Shown here in pieces: positions 23,453-32,882 of a DNA stretch of 58,952 nt. Location: assembly GCF_900155545.1 (NCBI RefSeq), contig NZ_LT732526.1, forward strand, positions 2,493,708 through 2,552,659, written 5' to 3'. A program made the translations under genes and the position numbers. Under the pieces are notes generated by a model. It had not been told where the DNA came from. It ran no database searches and was given only the letters and a program-made list of their open reading frames with translations. The DNA is from Clostridium sp. Marseille-P2415 (GTDB lineage: Bacteria; Bacillota; Clostridia; Lachnospirales; Lachnospiraceae). Positions within the stretch are counted from its first letter, which is position 1. Each line of letters opens with the position of its first letter.

Positions 23453-24442
23453 TTATTGTTCGATTCCTCCTATTTCTTCCGGTGCTTCCTCATTCTCCGC
23501 ATTGTAATCCAGGTTGCGTTCAAACAGCTGATTTAAGGGAATAGAATCCCGGAACATGACCTCCTGGGAACCGCCTACCGTGATCTGAACCTTATTGATG
23601 GAGGAGACCGCAGCCAGGGAATTTACGATGGAATAAATGGGGATGTATTCCTTAACTTCCAGTGTATTATTAAGAAATGAAGCATCAAAATTAATATAAC
23701 ATACATTTTCATTGACCGACACGTTTAAAAGCTTTGTATCCTTCGGTAGGGTCGGATTCATACCCGGCCTTCCGGGACCGGCTATCAGCTGTTCAATGAC
23801 CAGCTTTTCCAGAGAAGTGTTAACGTTATGCACCACTTCTCTTGTTTCCTTCACAAGCTTTTCCCCTGTTTCATCAGCGAAATACAGCACCAGTTCCGTC
23901 TTCTCATAAGAATTGACATTACTGATATTATCAATAAAATCCGTATTTGCCATAGGGCCTACCGGACTTCCTGAGCTGTCCATCAGGGGCTGTTCTGCCG
24001 TATAGATTGCCACATAGTCCACCCCTTTTATCTGGGTCAGAGTCCTTACCAGGGAAGCCCTGCATAAAATCTCCCTGGTCGCATTCATCATGGCATAATT
24101 GTTATCGAAATACAGATAAAGAACTGTGTCCTCCAGCTTATAGCGTTCAAAGCCTACCTTATCCGGAACTGCAGCCTGCCGGTCCAGATCCTTTGGCACG
24201 GTACGAAGCTGTTCCATCAGGTTCCGGATCTCCCAATCCGTCACTTCTGCGGAATCATCTTCCGGCTTTTGCGGCATGGTATAGTCCTGAGGTTCCATCT
24301 TTGTCATAGCTGAATTCAGATAATAAATCCTGTATACACTGTCAGTGGCTTCCGTCCCCCTGACAGGACCTCTTTCACAGCCGGTCAGGCAGATCAGGCA
24401 TACCAGAAGGAGCAGAGCATTGCTTAGCCGTTTCATGATCAC
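23453..24442 (-). CDS. GerMN-domain lipoprotein
   Basis: 329 residues. A signal peptide with the lipobox LTGC (about residues 19-22) anchors it to the outer face of the membrane. Two GerMN-type domains follow (about 35-170 and 190-315), each with the family's pattern of short beta strands and a conserved Asn/Phe segment (VCYINFDASFLNN). GerM of Bacillus acts in sporulation and germination, with peptidoglycan-related partners. A GTG at 24442 and an ATG at 24436 are both reachable from AGGAGG. It lies between the sensor kinase and comEC, 15 bases from the kinase gene, probably one operon. Confidence 0.85.
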   Translation of the reverse strand: MIMKRLSNALLLLVCLICLTGCERGPVRGTEATDSVYRIYYLNSAMTKMEPQDYTMPQKPEDDSAEVTDWEIRNLMEQLRTVPKDLDRQAAVPDKVGFERYKLEDTVLYLYFDNNYAMMNATREILCRASLVRTLTQIKGVDYVAIYTAEQPLMDSSGSPVGPMANTDFIDNISNVNSYEKTELVLYFADETGEKLVKETREVVHNVNTSLEKLVIEQLIAGPGRPGMNPTLPKDTKLLNVSVNENVCYINFDASFLNNTLEVKEYIPIYSIVNSLAAVSSINKVQITVGGSQEVMFRDSIPLNQLFERNLDYNAENEEAPEEIGGIEQ

Positions 24443-24457
24443 TATCCCCTCCTGTCT

Positions 24458-25900
24458 CTATGAAATATAAGTGAGAGGAATGCGTACCGTGAATGTGGTT
24501 CCCTCTCCCTCTTTGCTCTGAAGCTTAATGGCCCCCTGGTGCATCAGGACGATCTTTTTCGTGATCGAAAGCCCAAGGCCTGTGCCTCCCGTCTCTCTGG
24601 ACCGGGCTTTATCCACCCGGTAGAACCGCTCGAACACATGCTCCTGAAATTCTTCCGAAATGCCGATTCCCGAATCTGCCACTTTTACATAGAAAAACTT
24701 ATGGTCAGCGTCAAGGGTTACCCGGACCCAGCCGCCTTCCACATTGTACTTGATGGCATTTTCAACCAGATTGCTTAAAGCCAGGGATAATTTCATCTCA
24801 TCCACATCGGCGGTAACTTCCCGGATGCTCTCAAAGGTCAGCTCCACATTGCGTTTTCCGGCAATGGGACGGAGTCTTTTTAAGATCAGCTCCATCAGGC
24901 CGTTGATGTTCACCTGAGCGATATTTAAATTTCCGCCTGAGGTCTTATCCATACGGACCAGGGCAAGTAAATCGTCAATAATTTTGTTTTCCCGCTCAAT
25001 TTCATCGGAAATATCACTCATAAATTCCCGGTACAGCTCTGCCGGCACATCTTCCATCCCCATAAGGGAATCCGCCAGCACCCGGATGGATGTAATGGGC
25101 GTCTTTAATTCATGGGAAACGTTTGATACAAATTCCTCTCTGGACTGGTCCACTGCCTTCAGCTTTTTAAGCGTCATGTTAATGGACTCGGATATCTGCA
25201 CGGTTTCTTTATAAGCATGGGAGCTGATATCCTCATCTAAGTTTCCTTCCGCCGCCCGGTTTAACATGCGCTGCAGCTCCCGGAAAGGCTTCATCAAAAG
25301 CTTTGCTAAGAAAACCACGATGATAGCCAGAATGGAAAAAATCATAAGATGAAGAAACGTTCCCTTCTCCGATACCGAGGAAATCCTGCCCAGCAGATCC
25401 GCCGTGGATGCAGTAACGATCATCACACCGGCAATTTCCTTTTCCTGGCTATTGGTATAAACCGGAATCGTCAATGCGGAATAATGCTTTTCCGCGTTAT
25501 ACTTACTGCTGTTTTCTCCGTTAAAGCAGCGGATTACCTCCTCCGACACGTTAAGCTTTCCAAGGGAAAGGGAAAATGTATCACTGATGATCCTGAAATT
25601 CCGGTTAACAACCACAATCCGCCCATTAAGCATATCCGCCTTCACGGACATTTCATTATCCAAAAGGGAATCCCTGGGTTCCATGGTTAAATATCCGGCT
25701 CTTGTCATCTTATTGCTCAGAATCCAGCACTGATTCTGGATTTCCTGCATTCTGGACTCAATGAGATTCTGTTTATAAGCACTGAGCATGACCTGGTTCT
25801 GAATCAGTACCGGTATGCTTCCAACCACCAGAAGAACAAGAATCAGGGTAATCCGCAGGCTTATGGTGTGTTTTTGATTAAAAGCCTTTATCTGAAACAT
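24458..25900 (-). CDS. Membrane sensor histidine kinase
   Basis: 480 residues. Two membrane helices (about 15-35 and 178-198) flank an extracytoplasmic sensor region. HAMP follows, then HisKA with the phospho-acceptor in FVSNVSHELKTPITS (His about 261), and HATPase_c with N box LALSNLVENAIKY, G1 DSGIGISEE and G2 GGTGLGLSITK. The general shape is WalK/PhoR-like. The ATG at 25898-25900 sits 9 bases after GGAGG. No response regulator lies beside it; the upstream neighbour is degV. Linkage to the GerMN lipoprotein suggests an envelope signal. Confidence 0.9.
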   Translation of the reverse strand: MFQIKAFNQKHTISLRITLILVLLVVGSIPVLIQNQVMLSAYKQNLIESRMQEIQNQCWILSNKMTRAGYLTMEPRDSLLDNEMSVKADMLNGRIVVVNRNFRIISDTFSLSLGKLNVSEEVIRCFNGENSSKYNAEKHYSALTIPVYTNSQEKEIAGVMIVTASTADLLGRISSVSEKGTFLHLMIFSILAIIVVFLAKLLMKPFRELQRMLNRAAEGNLDEDISSHAYKETVQISESINMTLKKLKAVDQSREEFVSNVSHELKTPITSIRVLADSLMGMEDVPAELYREFMSDISDEIERENKIIDDLLALVRMDKTSGGNLNIAQVNINGLMELILKRLRPIAGKRNVELTFESIREVTADVDEMKLSLALSNLVENAIKYNVEGGWVRVTLDADHKFFYVKVADSGIGISEEFQEHVFERFYRVDKARSRETGGTGLGLSITKKIVLMHQGAIKLQSKEGEGTTFTVRIPLTYIS

Positions 25901-25927
25901 GTCCACACACCTCCAACTTCATCCCTG

Positions 25928-26794
25928 TCATATTTCCAGCTTTTTCGTACATGCGATTGCCAGTGCTCCAGGCCCGATATGGCAGGCTACGCTTAAAGAA
26001 AGATTGTCCACGTAGATGTCTCCGGCCCCGGGGAAAAGTTCTTCCAGTTCCTGTTTGAATTCCATAGCGGCCGCTTCATTATTGGAATGGGCGACCGCAA
26101 TGTGAGTACGGATTCCCTCCGGATCACCAAAACGCTCTTCCATGTCCTTTTTGGCAGCAGCGATCATCATGGATTTGGCCTGCTTCATGGTTCTCGCCTT
26201 GGCAAAAGCATCTAACTTCTCTCCCTGAATGGTAAGAACCGGCTTTAATCGCAAAAATGTGCCCAGCAGGGCGGCTGCCGGAGTGATCCTCCCGCCCCTT
26301 TTCAAATATTCCAGGGTATCCAGAGTAATATAGATGGTGGACTCCATCTTTGTCTCTTCCAGCCTTTCCTTGATTTCCACGGCCGCCATTCCGGAATCCG
26401 CCATTTTTATGGCTTCCAGAACAGACTGCCTCTGAGTCACGGATATCCTCTGATTATTAACGACAAAAACCTTCCCGTCAAAATCATCTGCCAGCATCAG
26501 GGCCGTCTGGCAGGAACTGCTTAAGCCGCTGGACATGGGAATATGGACTACCTCATCATACTCCTCCAAAAGCTTTTTCCACAAATCCATCAGATCGGCA
26601 GGTGACGGCTGGGATGTGGAAATATCCGCCCCTTCCTCCAGTTTATCATAGAAATCCTTTTGTGTCAGGCTGATATCCTCATAAAACGTCTCCCCATCCA
26701 TCATAAAAGGCATGGGGATCACGTGAATCCCTGCTTCCGCTCCCTGCTTCTGCGTAATCCCGCTGTTGCTGTCTGTCACTATCGCTACTTTCAT
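25928..26794 (-). CDS. DegV family fatty-acid-binding protein
   Basis: 288 residues. DSNSGITQKQGAEAGIHVIPMPF at the start, the TSQPSPADL motif, SSGLSSSCQTA and the C-terminal HIGPGALAIAC are all diagnostic. DegV (FakB-like) proteins hold a fatty acid for phosphorylation by FakA; which lipid this one binds cannot be told. It follows the ABC exporter gene with a 12-base gap. Confidence 0.92.
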   Translation of the reverse strand: MKVAIVTDSNSGITQKQGAEAGIHVIPMPFMMDGETFYEDISLTQKDFYDKLEEGADISTSQPSPADLMDLWKKLLEEYDEVVHIPMSSGLSSSCQTALMLADDFDGKVFVVNNQRISVTQRQSVLEAIKMADSGMAAVEIKERLEETKMESTIYITLDTLEYLKRGGRITPAAALLGTFLRLKPVLTIQGEKLDAFAKARTMKQAKSMMIAAAKKDMEERFGDPEGIRTHIAVAHSNNEAAAMEFKQELEELFPGAGDIYVDNLSLSVACHIGPGALAIACTKKLEI

Positions 26795-26806
26795 TTCTGT
26801 TCTCCT

Positions 26807-28588
26807 TTATTCCTCGGTCTGAGCCTCCTGCTCTGCCTCCCCCGCAGATGTATAAAGCTGATAATACATTCCCCGCCTTAAAAGCAGCTCCTCATGATTT
26901 CCCTCTTCCACAATATTGCTGTCGGACAGCACCAGGATCCGGTCTGCATTCTGGATGGTGGTAAGCCGGTGGGCGATGGTCAGTGTGGTACGTCCTACGG
27001 ACAGGCGTTCCAGGGACTGGGATACAAGGTGTTCGCTCTCGTTATCCAGGGCAGAGGTAGCCTCATCAAGGATCAGCACCGGAGGATTTTTAAGGAATAC
27101 CCTGGCAATGCTGATCCTCTGTTTTTGTCCCCCGGAAAGCTTCACGCCCCGCTCTCCCACATATGTATCGTAGCCGTCCTTAAGCCCCATGATGAATTCA
27201 TGGGCTCCGGCCATCTTTGCCGCCTCTGTCACTTCCTCTTTGGAAGCGCCCGGCCGCCCATATTCAATGTTTTCAAAAACCGTTCCGGAAAACAGATAAA
27301 CATCCTGCTGGACCACGCCTACGGTGCTTCGAAGGCTCTTTAGGGTAACATTCCGGATATCCTGCCCATCAATGAGGATCTCTCCTTCCGTCGGATCATA
27401 GAAACGGGGGATCAGGTTGCATAACGTGGTCTTGCCGCCGCCGGAAGGGCCTACGAGAGCCACTTTTTCTCCCGGCCTGATGTCAAAATCAATACCGGTC
27501 AATACCGGATTATGGTCATCCGGATATTCAAAGGATACGTGGCGAAAGGCAATGCTTCCTTTTACCTCATGAAGCGGCTCTGCCCCCTCTTCATCAAAGA
27601 TATCCACGCTGGCATCCATAAGCTCCATAAAACGTTCAATTCCGGTCATTCCTCTCTGGAACTGCTCTGCAAATTCAATAATTCTGCGGATGGTCGCCAA
27701 AAGCGTTGTCACATACAGGGTATAAGCCACCAGATCTCCTGGTTTGATAATTCCCTTAATCATGAAAATTCCGCCGGCAACGATAACCACCACATACATC
27801 AGGCCGTCGAACATCCGAATGGTGTTCTGGAAAGCGGCCATGTATTTATAGGTCTTTCGCTTGATCTCCAAAAATTCCAGGTTATCCCGGTTAAACTTTT
27901 CGATTTCTACCTTTTCGTTGGCAAAAGCGCGTACCACCCGGTTGCCAAGAAGACTGTCCTCGATCCTGGCATTCAGCTCACCGATGTGGTTTCTCTGATG
28001 CTTAAAAGCCCTTCTCACCTGAAGGTTAAAGTAAGTACAGGATACCGCCATAACCGGTATCAGCAGAAAAATAATGAGCGTCAGTGGCAGGTTGATCCCC
28101 GCCAGTATAATAAAGGATACCACAGTCTTTAAGAAGGCAATAAAAAATTCCTCCGGACAGTGGTGGGCAAATTCTGTCACGTCAAATAAGTCGCTGGTGA
28201 TCCGCGACATGATCTGCCCCACTTTTGTATTATTAAAGTAGTTATCCGACAGCTTCTGCAGATGTCCAAATGCATCCTGTCTCATGTCAGTCTCAATGGC
28301 TGCTCCCATGACATGACCGGTGTAAGCCATATAGAAACTGGCCATTCCATCAATGATCCTGAGCCCGAAATACAGGGCTCCGATTCCGATGATGGTCTGA
28401 ACGGTCAATGAAGTCAGATCTTTTAGTCCCTGATTCGTGATATAACGCAGAATCAGCGGCAATACCATCTCACAGATGGTGGTAAGCGACGCACAGAATA
28501 AGTCCATGACCATGACTTTCGTGTATTTTTTATAATAAGGCACAAAGCGCTTTAACAATGTACTCGTTTTCATCTCTTTTTGTTTCAT
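26807..28588 (-). CDS. ABC exporter, fused membrane and ATPase domains
   Basis: 593 residues. Six-helix ABC membrane domain at about 1-330, then the nucleotide-binding domain with Walker A GPSGGGKTT, signature LSGGQKQR, Walker B VLILDEATSALD and switch IAHRLTTI. It is of the MsbA/multidrug half-transporter type and should act as a homodimer. The substrate is unknown. It lies 8 bases after the unrecognised 415-codon gene and before degV. Confidence 0.92.
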   Translation of the reverse strand: MKQKEMKTSTLLKRFVPYYKKYTKVMVMDLFCASLTTICEMVLPLILRYITNQGLKDLTSLTVQTIIGIGALYFGLRIIDGMASFYMAYTGHVMGAAIETDMRQDAFGHLQKLSDNYFNNTKVGQIMSRITSDLFDVTEFAHHCPEEFFIAFLKTVVSFIILAGINLPLTLIIFLLIPVMAVSCTYFNLQVRRAFKHQRNHIGELNARIEDSLLGNRVVRAFANEKVEIEKFNRDNLEFLEIKRKTYKYMAAFQNTIRMFDGLMYVVVIVAGGIFMIKGIIKPGDLVAYTLYVTTLLATIRRIIEFAEQFQRGMTGIERFMELMDASVDIFDEEGAEPLHEVKGSIAFRHVSFEYPDDHNPVLTGIDFDIRPGEKVALVGPSGGGKTTLCNLIPRFYDPTEGEILIDGQDIRNVTLKSLRSTVGVVQQDVYLFSGTVFENIEYGRPGASKEEVTEAAKMAGAHEFIMGLKDGYDTYVGERGVKLSGGQKQRISIARVFLKNPPVLILDEATSALDNESEHLVSQSLERLSVGRTTLTIAHRLTTIQNADRILVLSDSNIVEEGNHEELLLRRGMYYQLYTSAGEAEQEAQTEE

Positions 28589-28596
28589 ACGATCCT

Positions 28597-29844
28597 CTAC
28601 TCTGTAATCTTAATATTTTTAATAAGCCCCAAAGCCCAATCTCTTTCCCCCGGCCTTCTGCTTATGATATTAATGTTCATTCGCTGTTCTTTATAGAGCA
28701 CCTGGGCCGACATCCCGTAAAGGATTTCTCCCTCCCGCTCTTCCGGCTCGTAAAAAGCCGTCCGGGCCCGGGCCTTTCCTATGTCGAAATCCAGGATCTC
28801 TTCTGCCTTCCCCTGTTCAAACCACTGCTTCTTGAATTCAGCCTGACGGCCTTCAAAAGCAGCCGCATAAACATAATAATCATGCCCCCCATACCCGTTT
28901 CCATCATAGTAATGGTCCATGCTGCCGTTATCTGCCTCATCAAACAGAAAATTTCCCGGAATCCCAAAGCTCATGTTGCCGATCTTCCGGTAGACCAGAT
29001 GCCTGCGGCAGCCGATGCGGATATCCTCCGGCATAGACACTGCATCCTCTAAATCTGCGGGCGTATGGTCATCAAGGCTGCAAATCTCTAAATACTCCTT
29101 CTTTGGAAATGGAATCCTGCGGCTCATGGATAATGATTTTTCAAGCAGTTGGGTAATGGCCTGATTCACCTGTTTATCCTGGGCGCTGCGCTCTGAGGGC
29201 ATGAAATAACAAGACTGGTTTAACAGCACCATAGCGCTGTTTCTATAAAAACAGGCATCTTTTTCTATCTCATTCCAGATAAAAAAATCCTTTGCAAATG
29301 CCACACTCATTCCGGAATGGATCATCCCTTTTATTTCCTGAAAAGAAAACGACCGGATATGGGTGATCAGCCTGCCTTCCTGCCGGTCCGGAATATAATA
29401 AACCGCTGGCCAGCAGAACATATATTCTCCATCCTCGCCCCAGCGGGATACCAGATCCATAAGATCGGAAAACCATTGGTAAAAATATTTCTGTCTCATG
29501 GTCAGGAAATCCCGTTTTAAAAAATACCCGGTCCGGTCCTCTACCTTAAGCTTTAGCTTCTCCCTTTGGGCCAGTTTCTCCAGGAAATCAATGGCAGCCG
29601 CATGAAAGCCGGGGCCAGCAATATTGGTCTGGCTTTCTCCCTGAAGCCTGCGCTTGTTCCACTTCAGCCAGATATAGCCTTCCGGACATAACTGAACAAG
29701 CAAAAATCCCTCTATTCGAAAGCATCGGTACCCCATTTCTTTTGCCAGATCTTTTGCCATATTCTCCGCAGACTGACAACTCCAACTAATTCCGGAAAAA
29801 ATTTTTTTCTTTGGCTCCAAAGAAAATCTGATTCGAATACTCAT
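28597..29844 (-). CDS. Unrecognised 415-residue protein
   Basis: Begins MSIRIRFSLEPKKKIFSGIS and ends GLIKNIKITE. No signal peptide, membrane helix or catalytic motif that I recognise. It is rich in aromatic residues, with a Y/D/G-rich patch near residue 320 (DHYYDGNGYGGHDYYVYAA). Two mixed alpha/beta halves seem likely: an N-terminal half with many F, W and Y, and a C-terminal half with PEDIRIGCRRHLVYRKIG. AGGAAGGGTTTCAG precedes the ATG. It is first in an apparent operon with an ABC exporter and DegV. No function is proposed. Confidence 0.8.
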   Translation of the reverse strand: MSIRIRFSLEPKKKIFSGISWSCQSAENMAKDLAKEMGYRCFRIEGFLLVQLCPEGYIWLKWNKRRLQGESQTNIAGPGFHAAAIDFLEKLAQREKLKLKVEDRTGYFLKRDFLTMRQKYFYQWFSDLMDLVSRWGEDGEYMFCWPAVYYIPDRQEGRLITHIRSFSFQEIKGMIHSGMSVAFAKDFFIWNEIEKDACFYRNSAMVLLNQSCYFMPSERSAQDKQVNQAITQLLEKSLSMSRRIPFPKKEYLEICSLDDHTPADLEDAVSMPEDIRIGCRRHLVYRKIGNMSFGIPGNFLFDEADNGSMDHYYDGNGYGGHDYYVYAAAFEGRQAEFKKQWFEQGKAEEILDFDIGKARARTAFYEPEEREGEILYGMSAQVLYKEQRMNINIISRRPGERDWALGLIKNIKITE

Positions 29845-29965
29845 CTGAAACCCTTCCTAACATATCTTTCTCTATTCTATCGTATTTTCGTTAGAAATGG
29901 AAGCATAAAACGAATATGGACGAATTTAATTTTCCAGTGTAATTCGTTTGGTTCGCTGCCCGCGT

Positions 29966-30009
29966 AAATAAAAATAAGGGCCGGCCAGTACATTCACTGG
30001 AAAGCCCTC
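29966..30009 (-). terminator. Rho-independent terminator of gpmI
   Basis: Minus strand: AGGGC...CCAGT pairs with ACTGG...GCCCT around a 6-base loop. The stretch that follows is T-rich (TTATTTTTATT). Confidence 0.8.
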
Positions 30010-30023
30010 ATTTTTCTTCCAAT

Positions 30024-31562
30024 TTATTTCACAAGTAAAGATTTTCCTGTCATCTCTTTCGGCTGTTCCATTCCCATCAGCTCAATCAGCGTTGGAGCGA
30101 TATCAGCCAGACAGCCCCCTTCTCTCAGCTTATAGGATGGGTCTGCATTTACCAGGATAAAGGGAACCGGATTGGTCGTATGGGCGGTAAACGGCTCACC
30201 TGTCTCATAATCCATAAGCTGTTCCGCATTTCCATGGTCCGCACAGATAAACAGAATTCCACCCGTTTCCTTAATCGCATCCACGGTTCTTCCCACACAT
30301 GCATCCACCGTCTCAATGGCCTTGATGGCTGCAGCTTCGATCCCGGTATGGCCTACCATATCCGGATTTGCAAAGTTGATGATGATCACATCGTATTTTC
30401 CGGATTTGATTGCCTCAACCAGCTTGTCACAGACAATGGGAGCGCTCATCTCCGGCTGCAGATCATAGGTGGCAACCTTAGGAGAGGGAACCAGGATTCT
30501 GTCCTCTCCCTTATTCGGGGCTTCCACGCCTCCGTTAAAGAAAAATGTTACATGAGCATATTTTTCGGTTTCGGCAATTCTGGCCTGCGTCATGTTATTC
30601 TTTGCCAGAAATTCGCCGAAGGTATTGGAAATGGATTCCTTCTTAAAGGCAACCAGTTTGTTTTTGATCGTTTCATCGTAATCGGTAAAGCATACAAAGG
30701 TCAGATTTAAGCGCTTTTCTCTTGGAAAACCCTTAAACTCGTCATCACAGAATGCTCTTGTCATTTCTCTGGCGCGGTCCGGGCGGAAGTTAAAGAAAAT
30801 CACGGAATCACCATCTTTCACGGTGGCAACCGGGTTCCCTCCTTCTGTCACAACAAGGGGCTCTACGAATTCATCAAAGGTATTTTTATCATAGGACGCC
30901 TGTACTCCGGAAACCGCTGACTCCGCATGGTTTCCTTCGCCCTTGGTCAGTGCATTGTAAGCCCCCTCCACGCGATCCCAGCGGTTGTCACGGTCCATTG
31001 CATAATAACGGCCCATAACGGAAGCCACCTTACCCACGCCGATTTCCTTCATCTTTGCTTCCAGCGCTTCCACAAAGCCCTTGCCGGAAGCCGGAGGAGT
31101 ATCACGCCCGTCTAAGAAACAGTGGACATAAACCCGGTCCAGGCCATTTCTTTTTGCCAGCTCCAGCAGCCCGTAAATATGAGTATTATGGCTGTGAACG
31201 CCGCCGTCTGATACCAGGCCCCACATATGAAGCGCAGAACCATTCTTCTTACAGTTTTCCACTGCCTGTAAAAATTCCGGCACTTCAAAGAAGTCACCGT
31301 CCGCTATGGATTTCGTAATTCTGGTAAGTTCCTGGTATACAATACGTCCGGCACCCATATTCAAATGGCCCACCTCAGAGTTCCCCATCTGTCCGTCAGG
31401 AAGACCTACCGCCAGGCCGCTGGCATTGCCCTTAACAAAGGGGCACTGGCTCATAAGCTGATCCATGACGGGGGTCTTTCCTTCACAGACAGCGTTATGG
31501 TCGCAGTTATCATTCAATCCGTAACCATCAAGTATCATTAATACAACCGGTTTCTTGCTCAT
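30024..31562 (-). CDS. gpmI: 2,3-bisphosphoglycerate-independent phosphoglycerate mutase
   Basis: Interconverts 3- and 2-phosphoglycerate using two Mn2+ ions. 512 residues, with MILDGYGLND at the N-terminus, the catalytic serine in GNSEVGH, DGRDTPP, RYYAMDRDNRWDR, FRPDRAREMT and the metal sites VGHTGIEAA and ADHGNAEQ. It is the last of four glycolytic genes on this strand, separated from tpiA by 200 bases that include a terminator. Confidence 0.96.
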   Translation of the reverse strand: MSKKPVVLMILDGYGLNDNCDHNAVCEGKTPVMDQLMSQCPFVKGNASGLAVGLPDGQMGNSEVGHLNMGAGRIVYQELTRITKSIADGDFFEVPEFLQAVENCKKNGSALHMWGLVSDGGVHSHNTHIYGLLELAKRNGLDRVYVHCFLDGRDTPPASGKGFVEALEAKMKEIGVGKVASVMGRYYAMDRDNRWDRVEGAYNALTKGEGNHAESAVSGVQASYDKNTFDEFVEPLVVTEGGNPVATVKDGDSVIFFNFRPDRAREMTRAFCDDEFKGFPREKRLNLTFVCFTDYDETIKNKLVAFKKESISNTFGEFLAKNNMTQARIAETEKYAHVTFFFNGGVEAPNKGEDRILVPSPKVATYDLQPEMSAPIVCDKLVEAIKSGKYDVIIINFANPDMVGHTGIEAAAIKAIETVDACVGRTVDAIKETGGILFICADHGNAEQLMDYETGEPFTAHTTNPVPFILVNADPSYKLREGGCLADIAPTLIELMGMEQPKEMTGKSLLVK

Positions 31563-31707
31563 AACTAGTTCTCCTTTTCTTACTGTTCGTTCTATTAAAA
31601 TGGAAGTACCTATGGAAATTGTTGTCTCACAATACTATATTCTACATGATTTGCAAATTTCTTGCAACCTATGAATGATAAAATATTATCACAATTCCAG
31701 GCTGCAG

Positions 31708-31750
31708 AAAAAAACTGCCGTCTCCAATCCTTTCGGAAAAAAGACAGCAG
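31708..31750 (-). terminator. Rho-independent terminator of tpiA
   Basis: Minus strand: CTGCTGTCT pairs with AGACGGCAG, with an inner TCC-GAAA-GGA hairpin, followed by seven T residues. Confidence 0.88.
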
Positions 31751-31761
31751 CTTTGATTCAT

Positions 31762-32514
31762 TTATTTGTTGTAATTCACGATGGATCCAAACTCCGGTTT
31801 TAAGGAAGCTCCGCCAACCAGGCCTCCATCAATATCAGGCTGTGCAAACAGCTCCGGTGCGCTTGCTGCGGATACCGAGCCGCCGTACTGAATGCGGATG
31901 GCTTCTGCTGTCGCTTCATCATAGATTTCAGCAATGCATGCCCGGATCGCACCGCAGACTTCCTGTGCCTGCCCGGTTGTTGCCACCTTTCCGGTACCGA
32001 TTGCCCAGATCGGCTCGTAAGCGATAACCGATTCCGCTGCCTTCCCAGCCGGAACATTCAAGTAAGCAATCTTAATCTGCTGACGGATCCAGTCAAGGGT
32101 GATCCCCTGTTCCCTCTGGGTTAAGGATTCTCCGCAGCAAACGATGGGCGTAATGCCGTATTCAAAAGCCTTAAGGACTTTTTTATTCACGGTTTCATCC
32201 GTCTCAGCGAAATATTCTCTTCTCTCGGAATGGCCGATCACCACATACTTCACGCCTGCATCCTTTAACATGGCTGGAGAGATTTCGCCGGTATAAGCAC
32301 CCTTATCCTCATAATACATATTTTCGGCGCCAATGTGGATATTGGATCCCTTGGCAGCCTCCATTGCAGGTATAATGTCAATAGCCGGAACACAGAAAAC
32401 CACATCAACCTCATCGTTTCCTACCAAAGGCTTTAATGTATTCACTAACTGAACCGCCTCAGTAGGTGTCATATTCATTTTCCAGTTACCTGCTATAATT
32501 TTCTTTCTGGACAT
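31762..32514 (-). CDS. tpiA: Triosephosphate isomerase
   Basis: 250 residues. AGNWKMN (substrate Lys), VIGHSERRE (catalytic His) and [11 protein letters not shown] (catalytic Glu) are in order. Interconverts dihydroxyacetone phosphate and glyceraldehyde 3-phosphate in the cytosol. It lies downstream of pgk across a 370-base gap that carries the tandem repeat. Confidence 0.97.
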   Translation of the reverse strand: MSRKKIIAGNWKMNMTPTEAVQLVNTLKPLVGNDEVDVVFCVPAIDIIPAMEAAKGSNIHIGAENMYYEDKGAYTGEISPAMLKDAGVKYVVIGHSERREYFAETDETVNKKVLKAFEYGITPIVCCGESLTQREQGITLDWIRQQIKIAYLNVPAGKAAESVIAYEPIWAIGTGKVATTGQAQEVCGAIRACIAEIYDEATAEAIRIQYGGSVSAASAPELFAQPDIDGGLVGGASLKPEFGSIVNYNK

Positions 32515-32644
32515 ACTGTTAACCTTCCTTTTTTCATTTATTTGTCTGCGAATGAATCAAGCGGACACACAAGCATATCCAGTTGATTCACAAATTCTTC
32601 TGTCTGCAAAACCCGGACAGTCATGGACCGCCCGGGCCGGTATG

Positions 32645-32882
32645 GTTTCCTTATTACTGTCGATGCTTTTTGGACATAAAGGTATACCCAAAGGGTGTTT
32701 CCTTATTACTGTCCATGCTTTTTGGACATAAAGGTATACCCAAAGGGTGTTTCCTTATTACTGTCCATGCTTTTTGGACATAAAGGTATACCCGAAGGGT
32801 GTTTCCTTATTACTGTCCATGCTTTTTGGACAGGGTCCGCCCCGCTTTACCGGGCGTAAAGGTATGCCTGAAGGGTGTTTCC
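32645..32882. repeat. 52-bp tandem repeat between pgk and tpiA
   Basis: Units start with GTTTCC at 32645, 32697, 32749 and 32801. The first three are 52 bp and nearly identical; the fourth (32801-32876) has a 24-bp GC-rich insertion. A partial fifth copy runs into the pgk stop codon. Each unit holds a small hairpin (TGTCC and GGACA around 9 bases) and the palindrome GGTATACC. On the minus strand the units contain overlapping 20-codon ORFs beginning MDSNKETPFGYTF. The rest of the gap (32515-32644) shows no ORF. It could affect pgk-tpi mRNA stability. Confidence 0.9.

Noticed and set aside
32645-32882. A CRISPR array
   Set aside because: The units are contiguous 52-bp copies without unique spacers, and no cas genes are present.
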